DNA of 39,590 nt from NCBI GenBank assembly GCA_900767815.1, contig CAAGAM010000198.1, positions 1 through 39,590 on the forward strand. The letters run 5' to 3'. Within the stretch, counting starts at the first letter, position 1; the number at the start of each line of letters is the position of its first letter. This document shows, one piece after another, positions 25,662 to 32,536 of the stretch. The DNA comes from Clostridia bacterium (GTDB lineage Bacteria; Bacillota; Clostridia; Christensenellales; Borkfalkiaceae). Under the pieces are notes generated by a model. That model did no database searches. It was not told the DNA's origin and was given only the letters and a program-made list of their open reading frames with translations. The position numbers and the translations under genes were made by a program.

Positions 25662-26783
25662 ATGAAATTGTTTAAAAAGGCGATTGCGATCGTAACGGCG
25701 GCGGCGAGTATGTTTCTCGCCGTCGCATGCGACGGCGGAAACGGCGCGGAAAGCTCGGAGAATGCAGATAAAATGGTTATTACGGCAACGAGTCCGTCGG
25801 ACGGGAAAACAGTTTGTCTTGCCGGGAAAACGGTAAGAGAACTTTACGTCGATTATACCGTCGGGAAAAGCGACGGGTTATCCGACGGAACGGATAAATT
25901 CAAAGGCTCCCCCGTCGTTTTAAAATGGGCGGCGAAACCCGCATACGAAAACTACGCCGTTAATATTTCTTTATCCGCCGATTTAAAAGACGGAAAAGAG
26001 TATGAAACGGTTGAACCTTCGCTTGTTTTAACCGATCTTTTCGTCGGCGAAACTTATTATTGGCAGGTGTCGTCCCGAGATGACGGCAAAACCGTAAAAT
26101 CCGATTTGTTCAAGTTTACGACGGACGCTTCGCCGCGAACGATTTGCCTCGACGGAGTTTCGAACACTCGCGATATAGGCGGCTATAAGTCGATTAACGG
26201 CAAAAAACTTAAACAAGGTATGATTTATCGCGGCGCAAATCCCGACGACATAACCGATAACGGGCTTGCGGCGGCGGGCAATATTTACGGGATAAAAACG
26301 CAGCTCGATTTAAGAACGGCGGAAGAAGCCGGAAAAGGGTGCGCGTTCGGAGAGTCGGTTGGCTATATAAATATATCGGGAGCTTACTATATCGGCGGTA
26401 AAACGGGATTGGATTATGAAGAAAATAAATCCGTAATAGCAAGCGAAGTCAGAGTTTTTACGGAAGAAAAAAATTATCCCGTGTATTTCCATTGCGCGCT
26501 CGGCAGAGACAGGACGGGTACGCTTGCAATGCTCTTAGAGGGGCTGTGCGGCATAAGCGAAAGCGATATTCTGCTCGATTACGAGTTGTCGTCTTTGTCC
26601 GCGGCGGGAACGAAGGATAAAAATAAAATCTCATATATGATAAACAATCTGTTTAAGCCGACGATGGACTATATAAAAGGTTTCGGCGACGGATCGTTGC
26701 AATCCGGTTGCGAAAACTTTCTGTTGTCCTGCGGGCTTACAAAAACCGAAATAAACAAAATAACGGAAATTATGGTGTCGTGA
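25662..26783 (+). CDS. Lipoprotein with a tyrosine-phosphatase (CX5R) domain
   Basis: The 373-residue product has a lipoprotein signal ending in VAC (Cys23), an FN3-like N-terminal region (~35-155) and a phosphatase domain (~160-373). NTRDIGGY and MIYRGANP are the N-terminal marks of the bacterial Y_phosphatase3 group. The P-loop is HCALGRDRTG with Cys278 and Arg284. The enzyme should hydrolyse phosphomonoesters on protein, lipid or sugar outside the membrane. As the last gene of the glycan operon, a role in removing phosphate from glycans is possible but speculative. A terminator follows at 26828. Confidence 0.82.
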   Translation: MKLFKKAIAIVTAAASMFLAVACDGGNGAESSENADKMVITATSPSDGKTVCLAGKTVRELYVDYTVGKSDGLSDGTDKFKGSPVVLKWAAKPAYENYAVNISLSADLKDGKEYETVEPSLVLTDLFVGETYYWQVSSRDDGKTVKSDLFKFTTDASPRTICLDGVSNTRDIGGYKSINGKKLKQGMIYRGANPDDITDNGLAAAGNIYGIKTQLDLRTAEEAGKGCAFGESVGYINISGAYYIGGKTGLDYEENKSVIASEVRVFTEEKNYPVYFHCALGRDRTGTLAMLLEGLCGISESDILLDYELSSLSAAGTKDKNKISYMINNLFKPTMDYIKGFGDGSLQSGCENFLLSCGLTKTEINKITEIMVS

Positions 26784-26827
26784 CCGCGATATATAAAAAA
26801 ATGACAAAAAACGACAAGCATAAAAAC

Positions 26828-26860
26828 CGGCGGAGCGTTCTTCACGCTTCGTCGTTTTTT
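26828..26860 (+). terminator. Rho-independent terminator closing the rhamnosidase-transporter operon
   Basis: CGGCGGAGCG pairs with CGCTTCGTCG (two G-U pairs) across a seven-base loop and is followed by TTTTTT. Confidence 0.85.
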
Positions 26861-26904
26861 AAATACGGTATAAACGTTTTCCGTTTTCTTTCGGTGTAAT
26901 ATTT

Positions 26905-27150
26905 TCAATATTTGTATTTTCTGCGGGTGGCTATGCCGCCTCTTATGTGCCGTTCGGATAAGTTAACCTGCAGAAGTTTTTTAACTTCGTCGTAAAGGTA
27001 TTCGTCGATATATTTAAGCCTTGCGGTTACGTCGTGGTGAACGGTGGACTTGGAAACTCCGAAAACTTTTGCTGTGCTTCTCACCGTCGCTTTGTACTTT
27101 ACTATGTATTCCGCTTCCTTTAAAACCCTTGCGTCTATATCGTAATACAA
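26905..27150 (-). CDS. spoIIID: Sporulation transcription factor SpoIIID
   Basis: The 81-residue protein matches SpoIIID along its length: EAEYIVKYKATVRSTAKVFGVSKSTVHHDVTARL contains the helix-turn-helix, and the C-terminal HIRGGIATRRKYKY is the basic second DNA-contacting region. In Bacillus and Clostridium it acts in the mother cell with sigma-E to switch gene expression before sigma-K. The start is TTG (27148-27150), with AGGGGGAA placed eight bases upstream; no in-frame ATG exists. The ribosome binding site is one arm of an inverted repeat (27157-27186). The protein is slightly shorter than the Bacillus version, lacking the acidic tail. It marks the organism as belonging to a spore-forming lineage. 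Confidence 0.95.
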   Translation of the reverse strand: MYYDIDARVLKEAEYIVKYKATVRSTAKVFGVSKSTVHHDVTARLKYIDEYLYDEVKKLLQVNLSERHIRGGIATRRKYKY

Positions 27151-27156
27151 AAATCA

Positions 27157-27186
27157 TTCCCCCTGCATAATATTTATGCGGGGGAA
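27157..27186 (-). promoter_or_regulatory. Inverted repeat covering the spoIIID ribosome binding site
   Basis: On the minus strand TTCCCCCGCATAA, three bases and TTATGC-A-GGGGGAA form a 13-bp stem with one bulged A. The right arm is the Shine-Dalgarno sequence of spoIIID, and the TTG start follows after six bases. It may limit translation or act as a DNA operator. Confidence 0.6.
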
Positions 27187-27215
27187 AGTATAAAAATGCG
27201 AAGTTTTGCACACAA
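27187..27215 (-). promoter_or_regulatory. Possible spoIIID promoter
   Basis: Minus-strand TTGTGT (27210-27215), 17 bases, TATACT (27187-27192). A start here would fall in the left arm of the inverted repeat, leaving a shorter hairpin. Sporulation promoters recognised by sigma-E are hard to call from sequence, so this is tentative. Confidence 0.35.
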
Positions 27216-27224
27216 TGATTCATT

Positions 27225-27968
27225 ATGAAAAAGTTTGTCGATTATGTTTTCGGAATTCTCGCCTCGCTCGATTTCGGCGTTTTTTATCCCGTGATCGTTT
27301 CATCCGCGGTTGCTTCGGTTTTTCTTATAACTATGATTGTCGGTTTTTTTGTTTATCGTATCCGCAGAGCGGACAAAACGTCGATGCTCGCCCTAACTCT
27401 TGCCGTTTACACCCTTGCCGCCGTGAAAATTGTTTGCGATTTGTTTTCTAAACCGATAAAGGACGAGTTTGTTTTTTCGTGTATAGGTAGTTTGTTTATC
27501 GCCGCGGCGTCGTTCGCCGAATATTGGCTTTTGTGCCTTCAATTCAATTCTCGCGAAATACTGAATATGCGGGAAAAACGACTTATAGCAAGGCTTTCGC
27601 GTTTTGATGACTGTTCGTGTGACGAAGGCGGCGACGATTGTTTCCAAAGCGGTGAAGCGCCCGATGAATCGCTTATTATGAAATACACGTTCGAAAATCC
27701 TTTCCGTCGGGCGGAGTTTTTGCCCGTGTTTAAAGGGTTTGATGGAGAAGAGGCGAATAATTACGGAGTTAATTTCAACGAGGTGTTGTCTTATATCGAC
27801 AGGGTGCGCAGGTACGATTTAACCGCGGAAGAGGAGAAGACTTTGGACGACCTCGAAACAAACGTCTCGAACTTTTCAAGGCGGAATATTTCATGCGAGG
27901 AGAGGAGGAAACTTTCCGCCGGACTTATGAAACTCGTTAAACTTCTTTCGAAATACAAAGCGTCGTAA
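27225..27968 (+). CDS. Membrane protein of unknown function
   Basis: The 247-residue product has three predicted transmembrane helices in the first ~110 residues (around 17-45, 53-70 and 82-103) and a charged cytoplasmic part with Cys/Asp-rich (DDCSCDEGGDDC) and helical segments. No family is recognised. It is divergent from spoIIID across 74 bases and followed by its own terminator, so it is probably monocistronic. No clear ribosome binding site precedes the ATG. The proximity to spoIIID could point to sporulation, but nothing in the protein shows it. Confidence 0.7.
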   Translation: MKKFVDYVFGILASLDFGVFYPVIVSSAVASVFLITMIVGFFVYRIRRADKTSMLALTLAVYTLAAVKIVCDLFSKPIKDEFVFSCIGSLFIAAASFAEYWLLCLQFNSREILNMREKRLIARLSRFDDCSCDEGGDDCFQSGEAPDESLIMKYTFENPFRRAEFLPVFKGFDGEEANNYGVNFNEVLSYIDRVRRYDLTAEEEKTLDDLETNVSNFSRRNISCEERRKLSAGLMKLVKLLSKYKAS

Positions 27969-27981
27969 CAGACGTTTTAAG

Positions 27982-28014
27982 ATGCGCCCCGTTCGTTTTC
28001 CGAACGGGGCGCAT
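27982..28014 (+). terminator. Hairpin after the unknown membrane protein gene
   Basis: A perfect 14-bp stem, ATGCGCCCCGTTCG with CGAACGGGGCGCAT, has a five-base loop. The following sequence is only moderately T-rich (TATTGTATG). Confidence 0.75.
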
Positions 28015-28058
28015 TATTGTATGCAGTCCGCTTTTATTTTAACGGTAAGCGGTTTTTG

Positions 28059-28256
28059 TTTTTTCGTGCAGACTTTGCTTTAAACATTTGGTATATTCGT
28101 GCAAAACTCGCGTTTTAAACTTTGTATATTCGTGCATAACGAACCTTTAAAACTTTGCATATTCGTGCAAAACCCGCTAAAAACTTTCGGTATTTTCGTG
28201 CATGGCGAGCTTTTTAAACTTTGCGTTTTCGTGCATGACGTGGAGAAATCTTTTTA
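28059..28256. repeat. Six head-to-tail copies of a 33-bp repeat
   Basis: Copies start at 28059, 28092, 28125, 28158, 28191 and 28224. The most constant part is tatattcgtgcaaaac near the start of each and ttttaaactttg near the end; the middle varies. The period is exactly 33, so the array stays open in one plus frame from a GTG at 28099 (to 28302), giving an 11-residue repeat like KLCIFVHNEPL. No ribosome binding site supports translation. The array lies between a hairpin and the alaS promoter. Confidence 0.85.
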
Positions 28257-28391
28257 TTTTTGCCGTCCGAATGAGAGTAATCTAAAATATCGCCCGTCAT
28301 AAAAAAGGTCGATAAAGCGACTTGCGGGCAAACGGCGGGGAAGAAAGGCGGAAATTTTATTCCGTTTTTAGATAAAGAGATATAAAAACGA
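28257..28391. other. Region upstream of alaS without recognisable features
   Basis: Between the 33-bp repeats and the alaS promoter I see no gene and no T-box landmarks (no AGGGTGGNACC antiterminator sequence), although many Bacillota alaS genes have one. Confidence 0.5.
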
Positions 28392-28420
28392 TTTACTTTT
28401 TCGAGATAAAACTATATAAT
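28392..28420 (+). promoter_or_regulatory. alaS promoter
   Basis: TTTACT, 17 bases, TATAAT (28415-28420). The ATG is 36 bases downstream with GAGAGGA in front. The -35 box is imperfect. Confidence 0.65.
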
Positions 28421-28456
28421 TATGAATGTAAAAGTAACTTTTCGAGAGGAAATACA

Positions 28457-30286
28457 ATGATTACTTCTAAACAGCTCAGAAATTCCTGGATAAAATTTTA
28501 TGAGGAAAGAGGACATAAAAACATCGGCGCGGTGTCGCTTATCGGCGACGGGTCTACGGGCGTTATGTTTAACGTCGCGGGGATGCAACCGCTCATGCCG
28601 TATTTGCTCGGCGCGAAACATCCATCCGGCAAAACAAGACTTTGCAACGTTCAGGGTTGCGTGAGAACGGTCGATATCGAAAGCGTAGGCGATCCCACTC
28701 ACTTCACGTTTTTCGAGATGATGGGCAACTGGTCGCTCGGCGATTATTTCAAAAAGGAAAAAACTCAGTGGTCGTATGATATTTTGACAAAGGTTTTCGG
28801 GCTTGACGGAAACGAAATCTGTTCCACGGTTTTCGAGGGCAACGACGCGGCTCCGAGAGACGAGGAAACCGCCGAACTTCTTAAAAAAGTAGGCATAAAA
28901 CCCGAGCATATTTTCTATCTTCCTAAAAAAGACAACTGGTGGGAACTCGAAGGAACCGTAGGCACTCCGTGCGGACCCGATAACGAATGGTTCTACCCCC
29001 GCCACGATAAGCCGTGCGGGCCGAATTGCGGACCCGATTGCGGTTGCGGAAGATACGTCGAGATAGGTAACGACGTTTACATGCAGTATAAAAAGACGGC
29101 TGCGGGCTATGAGCCGCTCGCCAACAAAAACGTCGATACGGGCTTCGGCTTAGACAGACTTCTCGCATTTTTGAACGGCGTTACGGACGGTTATAAAACC
29201 GACCTCTTTATGCCCGTTATAAATTATCTCGAAGAGAAATCGGGCAAAAAATACGACGAGGACGAGGAAGCGAGAAAGGCGATGAGAATTATCGCCGATC
29301 ATATCAGAACTTCCACCATGCTCATAGGCGACGTGAACGGAATCGTTCCGTCCAACGTCGGCGCGGGATATATTTTGAGAAGACTTTTAAGAAGGGCTAT
29401 CCGCTACGCGAGAAAACTCGGCGTGGAGATGACCGCGCTCACCGACGTTTCTAAAATTTTCATCGAAAAGATTTACGACGAGGCGTATCCCCTTCTTGTC
29501 GAAAAAGAGGACTACGTTATTTCGGAGATTGCCAAAGAGACGGCGAAGTTTGAAACCACGCTCGCGACGGGGCTTAAAGAATTCAATAAATGCGTTGAGG
29601 GAATAGAGAGAAAAAACGCGTTTATGGCGCAGAAAGATCCCGCTTATGTTCCCGAAAAAGGCATAAACGGCAAACAGGCGTTCCGTCTTTACGACACGTT
29701 CGGATTCCCGCTCGAACTCACCGAAGAACTTGCTTCGGAAGTGGGGTACACCGTAGACGCGAAGGGTTTTGAAGAAGCGTTCAAAGAACATCAGGAAAAG
29801 AGCAAACAGCAGCCGCAGGGCGTGTTCAAGGGCGGGCTTGAAGAGCAGAACGAGATTACCGCTCGTCTGCACACGGCAACGCACCTTTTAAACGCCGCGT
29901 TGAAGAGCGTTCTGAAAGACGACAATATCAATCAGAAGGGTTCCAATATAACCGTCGAAAGGCTGCGTTTCGATTTTAATTTCGACAGAAAACTTCTTCC
30001 CGAAGAACTCAAAGCCGTTGAGGATCGGGTTAACGAAGCGATTAAAGCCGACGTACCCGTAACGCTCGAGGAAATGAGCGTCGACGAAGCGAAAGCTCAG
30101 GGCGCGGTAGGCGTTTTCACCGCTAAATACGGCGACAAGGTTAAGGTTTACACCATGGGTAAATACAGCAAAGAAATTTGCGGCGGACCGCATGCTTCGC
30201 ATACGGGAGAACTTCATCATTTCCGCATCGTAAAGGAAGAGGCTTCCTCCGCGGGCGTAAGAAGAATCAAAGCGGTTCTCGACTAA
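28457..30286 (+). CDS. alaS: Alanyl-tRNA synthetase lacking the C-terminal (C-Ala) domain
   Basis: The 609-residue class II synthetase charges tRNA-Ala. The catalytic core (~1-240) begins NSWIKFYEERGH and has FFEMMGNWSLGDYFKKE. A Cys-rich insertion, KPCGPNCGPDCGCGRY (~183-200), probably binds zinc. The tRNA-recognition helices (~240-460) and editing domain (~475-609) follow, with HTATH and CGGPHASH carrying the four metal ligands for clearing mischarged Ser/Gly. The protein stops immediately after SAGVRRIKAVLD. Standard bacterial AlaRS continues to about 870 residues through a C-Ala/DHHA1 domain, absent here. A strong terminator follows, so this is not a frameshift. It resembles the short AlaRS forms of some Clostridia and reduced lineages. 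Confidence 0.92.
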   Translation: MITSKQLRNSWIKFYEERGHKNIGAVSLIGDGSTGVMFNVAGMQPLMPYLLGAKHPSGKTRLCNVQGCVRTVDIESVGDPTHFTFFEMMGNWSLGDYFKKEKTQWSYDILTKVFGLDGNEICSTVFEGNDAAPRDEETAELLKKVGIKPEHIFYLPKKDNWWELEGTVGTPCGPDNEWFYPRHDKPCGPNCGPDCGCGRYVEIGNDVYMQYKKTAAGYEPLANKNVDTGFGLDRLLAFLNGVTDGYKTDLFMPVINYLEEKSGKKYDEDEEARKAMRIIADHIRTSTMLIGDVNGIVPSNVGAGYILRRLLRRAIRYARKLGVEMTALTDVSKIFIEKIYDEAYPLLVEKEDYVISEIAKETAKFETTLATGLKEFNKCVEGIERKNAFMAQKDPAYVPEKGINGKQAFRLYDTFGFPLELTEELASEVGYTVDAKGFEEAFKEHQEKSKQQPQGVFKGGLEEQNEITARLHTATHLLNAALKSVLKDDNINQKGSNITVERLRFDFNFDRKLLPEELKAVEDRVNEAIKADVPVTLEEMSVDEAKAQGAVGVFTAKYGDKVKVYTMGKYSKEICGGPHASHTGELHHFRIVKEEASSAGVRRIKAVLD

Positions 30287-30300
30287 AACCGAAAACATTA

Positions 30301-30351
30301 ACGCCCCTTAAAATTCCGACATGACACATCGGAATTTTAAGGGGCGTTTTT
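30301..30351 (+). terminator. alaS terminator
   Basis: A perfect 19-bp stem (ACGCCCCTTAAAATTCCGA and its complement), nine-base loop, then TTTTT. The A/T-flanked stem could also act on the other strand. Confidence 0.95.
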
Positions 30352-30379
30352 AAATACTCGATTACACGAAAAAACACAA

Positions 30380-30393
30380 GATAATCGACTTAT
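30380..30393. repeat. Copy 1 of the 14-bp intergenic motif ATAAGTCGATTATC (inverted here)
   Basis: GATAATCGACTTAT on the plus strand; identical on the opposite strand at 37075-37088 and 38055-38068. Confidence 0.8.
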
Positions 30394-30424
30394 AGCCTGA
30401 CTTTTGAAAAATATTTTTTGTTAT

Positions 30425-30522
30425 GCGGTTCATCTTTGAAGTGAAGCGGCCGGAAGCCTTCCCACTCGGCGGAGAAAACTTAGATAATTTCCGTCGGGTG
30501 GGAACACTTTCTGCCGTTTTTT
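30425..30522 (+). ncRNA. Possible structured RNA element (three-way junction)
   Basis: GAAGTG (30438-30443) pairs with CACTTT (30505-30510). Inside lie a small GGC-CGGAA-GCC hairpin (30448-30458) and a long stem TTCCCACTCGGCGGA / TCCGTCGGGTGGGAA (15 bp, two G-U pairs). CGG/CCG pairing encloses it, and TTTTTT follows at 30517-30522. No promoter is evident on the plus strand. It could instead lie in the 3' untranslated region of the minus-strand exporter transcript or be a dispersed repeat. Confidence 0.35.
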
Positions 30523-30591
30523 AAACTAAATCGATGAGCCGATAAGGGCGAGGATAATATCGTTTGAATTATCTTCGGTGATTTCATGATT

Positions 30592-31506
30592 TTATTTCCT
30601 TTTCGCTTGGATTGCGTTTACCAGAACGTAAGCGCCGAGAAACAGAAGCGTTGCGCCGATAAGCACGAGATACATAACCCAAAGTTCGACTTTTGTATCG
30701 AAAAAGTATATGTTGCAATCTATTCCGTCTTTCATTCCTTTCAGAACTCCGTCGCGTATCTCCGCGCTCGGGAAGTTAAGGGCAGCCATTTCGTTAAACG
30801 TGGCGTCGAGCGTGTGATTTCGAAGCAGCGAGGTTCCGTAAGTCCCCGGGAGGAACATCATCGCGTTCTGTAAGCCTTTGCCGAAGCTTGCGATGGGCAT
30901 ATACGCGCCGCATAAAAATCCGTAGCCCGCGGAAACAATCGTTCCGACGCCTTGACCCTGTCCGCTTGTCGAAATGAAACCGTTGACGAACGAGGATAAA
31001 GCCGTGCCGAAAAGGGTGAGCATGATTACGTCCGATAAAATGAGCAGTACGTCTTTAACGCCGAAAAACCAGCCGCCCTGCGCGGCAATATATATAAAAC
31101 AAGCCGCCGTCGCGACGAGCGTTACTATAATCGTCGAAATAAACGTCGATAAAAAGTATGACACGGAAAGCGTCGAACTTCTGACGGGTGAAACGAGAAA
31201 ATCGTTTCTCGCGCCCGAGGTTTTGTCCTGAACCGTAAGCATGTTGGAGCAGAACGCCACCGTTACGCACGAAACGGCGAGAAGCGACGAAAAAAGCTCG
31301 CCCGAAACTATGCCGCTTACTATCTTCTGCGGAATATCGAATCCTTCGGGTGCGTTTGTCGTAAACGAATCTCTGTACACTTTGGCAAGAAAGGTTGCGT
31401 AAAGCACGAGCAGAATAATCGGAGTTATGAGCGAGGTGAAAAACATGCCTTTGTCTTTGAAAAATACTTTGACGTTTCTTTTTGTGATTGCAAACAGTGT
31501 TTTCAT
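30592..31506 (-). CDS. ABC-2 type exporter permease
   Basis: This 304-residue protein begins MKTLFAITKRNVKVFFKDKG and has six predicted membrane helices in the ABC-2 membrane pattern (an N-terminal amphipathic helix, then helices near 25-45, 105-130, 140-165, 175-200, 210-225 and 275-300). The gap to the ATPase gene is one base, so the two are co-transcribed and form a half-transporter pair. Such exporters handle drugs, lipids or antimicrobial peptides; the substrate cannot be told. Expression probably depends on the operator-promoter at 32439-32483. Confidence 0.88.
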   Translation of the reverse strand: MKTLFAITKRNVKVFFKDKGMFFTSLITPIILLVLYATFLAKVYRDSFTTNAPEGFDIPQKIVSGIVSGELFSSLLAVSCVTVAFCSNMLTVQDKTSGARNDFLVSPVRSSTLSVSYFLSTFISTIIVTLVATAACFIYIAAQGGWFFGVKDVLLILSDVIMLTLFGTALSSFVNGFISTSGQGQGVGTIVSAGYGFLCGAYMPIASFGKGLQNAMMFLPGTYGTSLLRNHTLDATFNEMAALNFPSAEIRDGVLKGMKDGIDCNIYFFDTKVELWVMYLVLIGATLLFLGAYVLVNAIQAKRK

Positions 31507-31507
31507 C

Positions 31508-32416
31508 TCAGTTGCCTCCGCTAAGTTTTTTGCCCGTTACGGCAAGGAATACGTCGTCCATTTTGCCTTTCGTTATCTCGAAATCGTTGAAAACGGAAGG
31601 ATTTTTAACGATAAGGTCGCGCGCCTCTTCGGTGTTTTTTACGGAAATGCGGAAAGCGTCCCTTATTTTTTCATAAGGATGCCCGAGTGCTTTTACGACG
31701 TTTTCGTCGGTGTTATAAACGGTGATGAAATCGCCCGTATACTTGTTTTTAAGCTCGAGCGGCGTTCCCGAAGCGGAAATTTTGCCCGAATCGAGAATGA
31801 TTACGTAATCCGCGTCGGCGGTCTCTTCCATGTAATGGGTTGTTAAAAGTACCGTCATGTTTTCCGTTTTTCGGTAATTTTCCACAACGTCCCAAAGCTT
31901 TTTGCGGGTTTGCGGGTCAAGCCCCGTCGTCGGCTCGTCTAAAATGAGCAGTTCTGGTTTGTGGATAAGCGCGCGGGCTACGTCGATTCTTCTTCTTTGT
32001 CCGCCCGAAAGTTTGCCGACCGTCCGCCCCGTGATGTCCTTGAAATCGAGAAGCGCGGCAAGCTCGTTTATGCGCCGTTTGGCTTCTTCGCCGAAAATTC
32101 CGTAAAGCCCCGCGCGGGATAGAAGATTGTCTTTAACGGACAGATGCATGTCGAGAGCGGAATTCTGAAAAACCACGCCGATTTTCGACGAGATTTCCGC
32201 CATATCCGTTTCAACGTTTTTTCCGCACACTTCCGCCGAGCCGCCGTCCTTTTTCAAAAGCCCGCACATAATTGAAATCGTCGTCGATTTTCCCGCGCCG
32301 TTAACGCCGAGAAATGCGAACAATTCGCCCTTTTTAACCTTGAAAGACAGATCGTTTACCGCATGAACGCTTCCGAACCGCTTATCGAGGTTTGTTATTC
32401 TGATTATATCTTCCAT
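31508..32416 (-). CDS. ABC exporter ATP-binding protein
   Basis: The 302-residue protein has Walker A GVNGAGKST (~38-46), signature LSGGQRRR, Walker B LLILDEPTTGLDP and the switch His in LLTTHYMEE. A C-terminal extension (~220-302) resembles the DrrA-type regulatory region. It pairs with the permease encoded immediately downstream. A near-perfect promoter and palindromic operator lie upstream. Confidence 0.93.
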   Translation of the reverse strand: MEDIIRITNLDKRFGSVHAVNDLSFKVKKGELFAFLGVNGAGKSTTISIMCGLLKKDGGSAEVCGKNVETDMAEISSKIGVVFQNSALDMHLSVKDNLLSRAGLYGIFGEEAKRRINELAALLDFKDITGRTVGKLSGGQRRRIDVARALIHKPELLILDEPTTGLDPQTRKKLWDVVENYRKTENMTVLLTTHYMEETADADYVIILDSGKISASGTPLELKNKYTGDFITVYNTDENVVKALGHPYEKIRDAFRISVKNTEEARDLIVKNPSVFNDFEITKGKMDDVFLAVTGKKLSGGN

Positions 32417-32438
32417 AAATTCTCCGTCGTTTTCGTTC

Positions 32439-32454
32439 TATAACACTTGTTATA
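32439..32454 (-). promoter_or_regulatory. Palindromic operator at the ABC exporter promoter
   Basis: TATAAC-ACTT-GTTATA is a perfect dyad with a four-base centre. It abuts the -10 box (32455-32460) and would cover the transcription start, the position of a repressor site. The TetR-type gene has a near-identical site in the same place. Confidence 0.75.
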
Positions 32455-32483
32455 ATTATAGAATATCCGTAGTTATTTGTCAA
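32455..32483 (-). promoter_or_regulatory. Promoter of the ABC exporter operon
   Basis: Consensus TTGACA (32478-32483), 17 bases, TATAAT (32455-32460) on the minus strand. Confidence 0.9.
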
Positions 32484-32536
32484 TCGATTAAAGGCGCGAG
32501 TTACATATTTTTATACATAAAAAACATTCTATATAT

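Noticed and set aside
28059..28256. CRISPR-like array of six regularly spaced repeats
   Set aside because: Repeats are contiguous with a single 33-bp period; there are no separate unique spacers of repeat-like length, no palindromic repeat and no cas gene.
30480..30520. T-box antiterminator, because GGGTGGGAAC resembles its core
   Set aside because: The downstream gene is on the other strand, the full AGGGTGGNACCGCG sequence is absent, and the segment pairs well in another structure.
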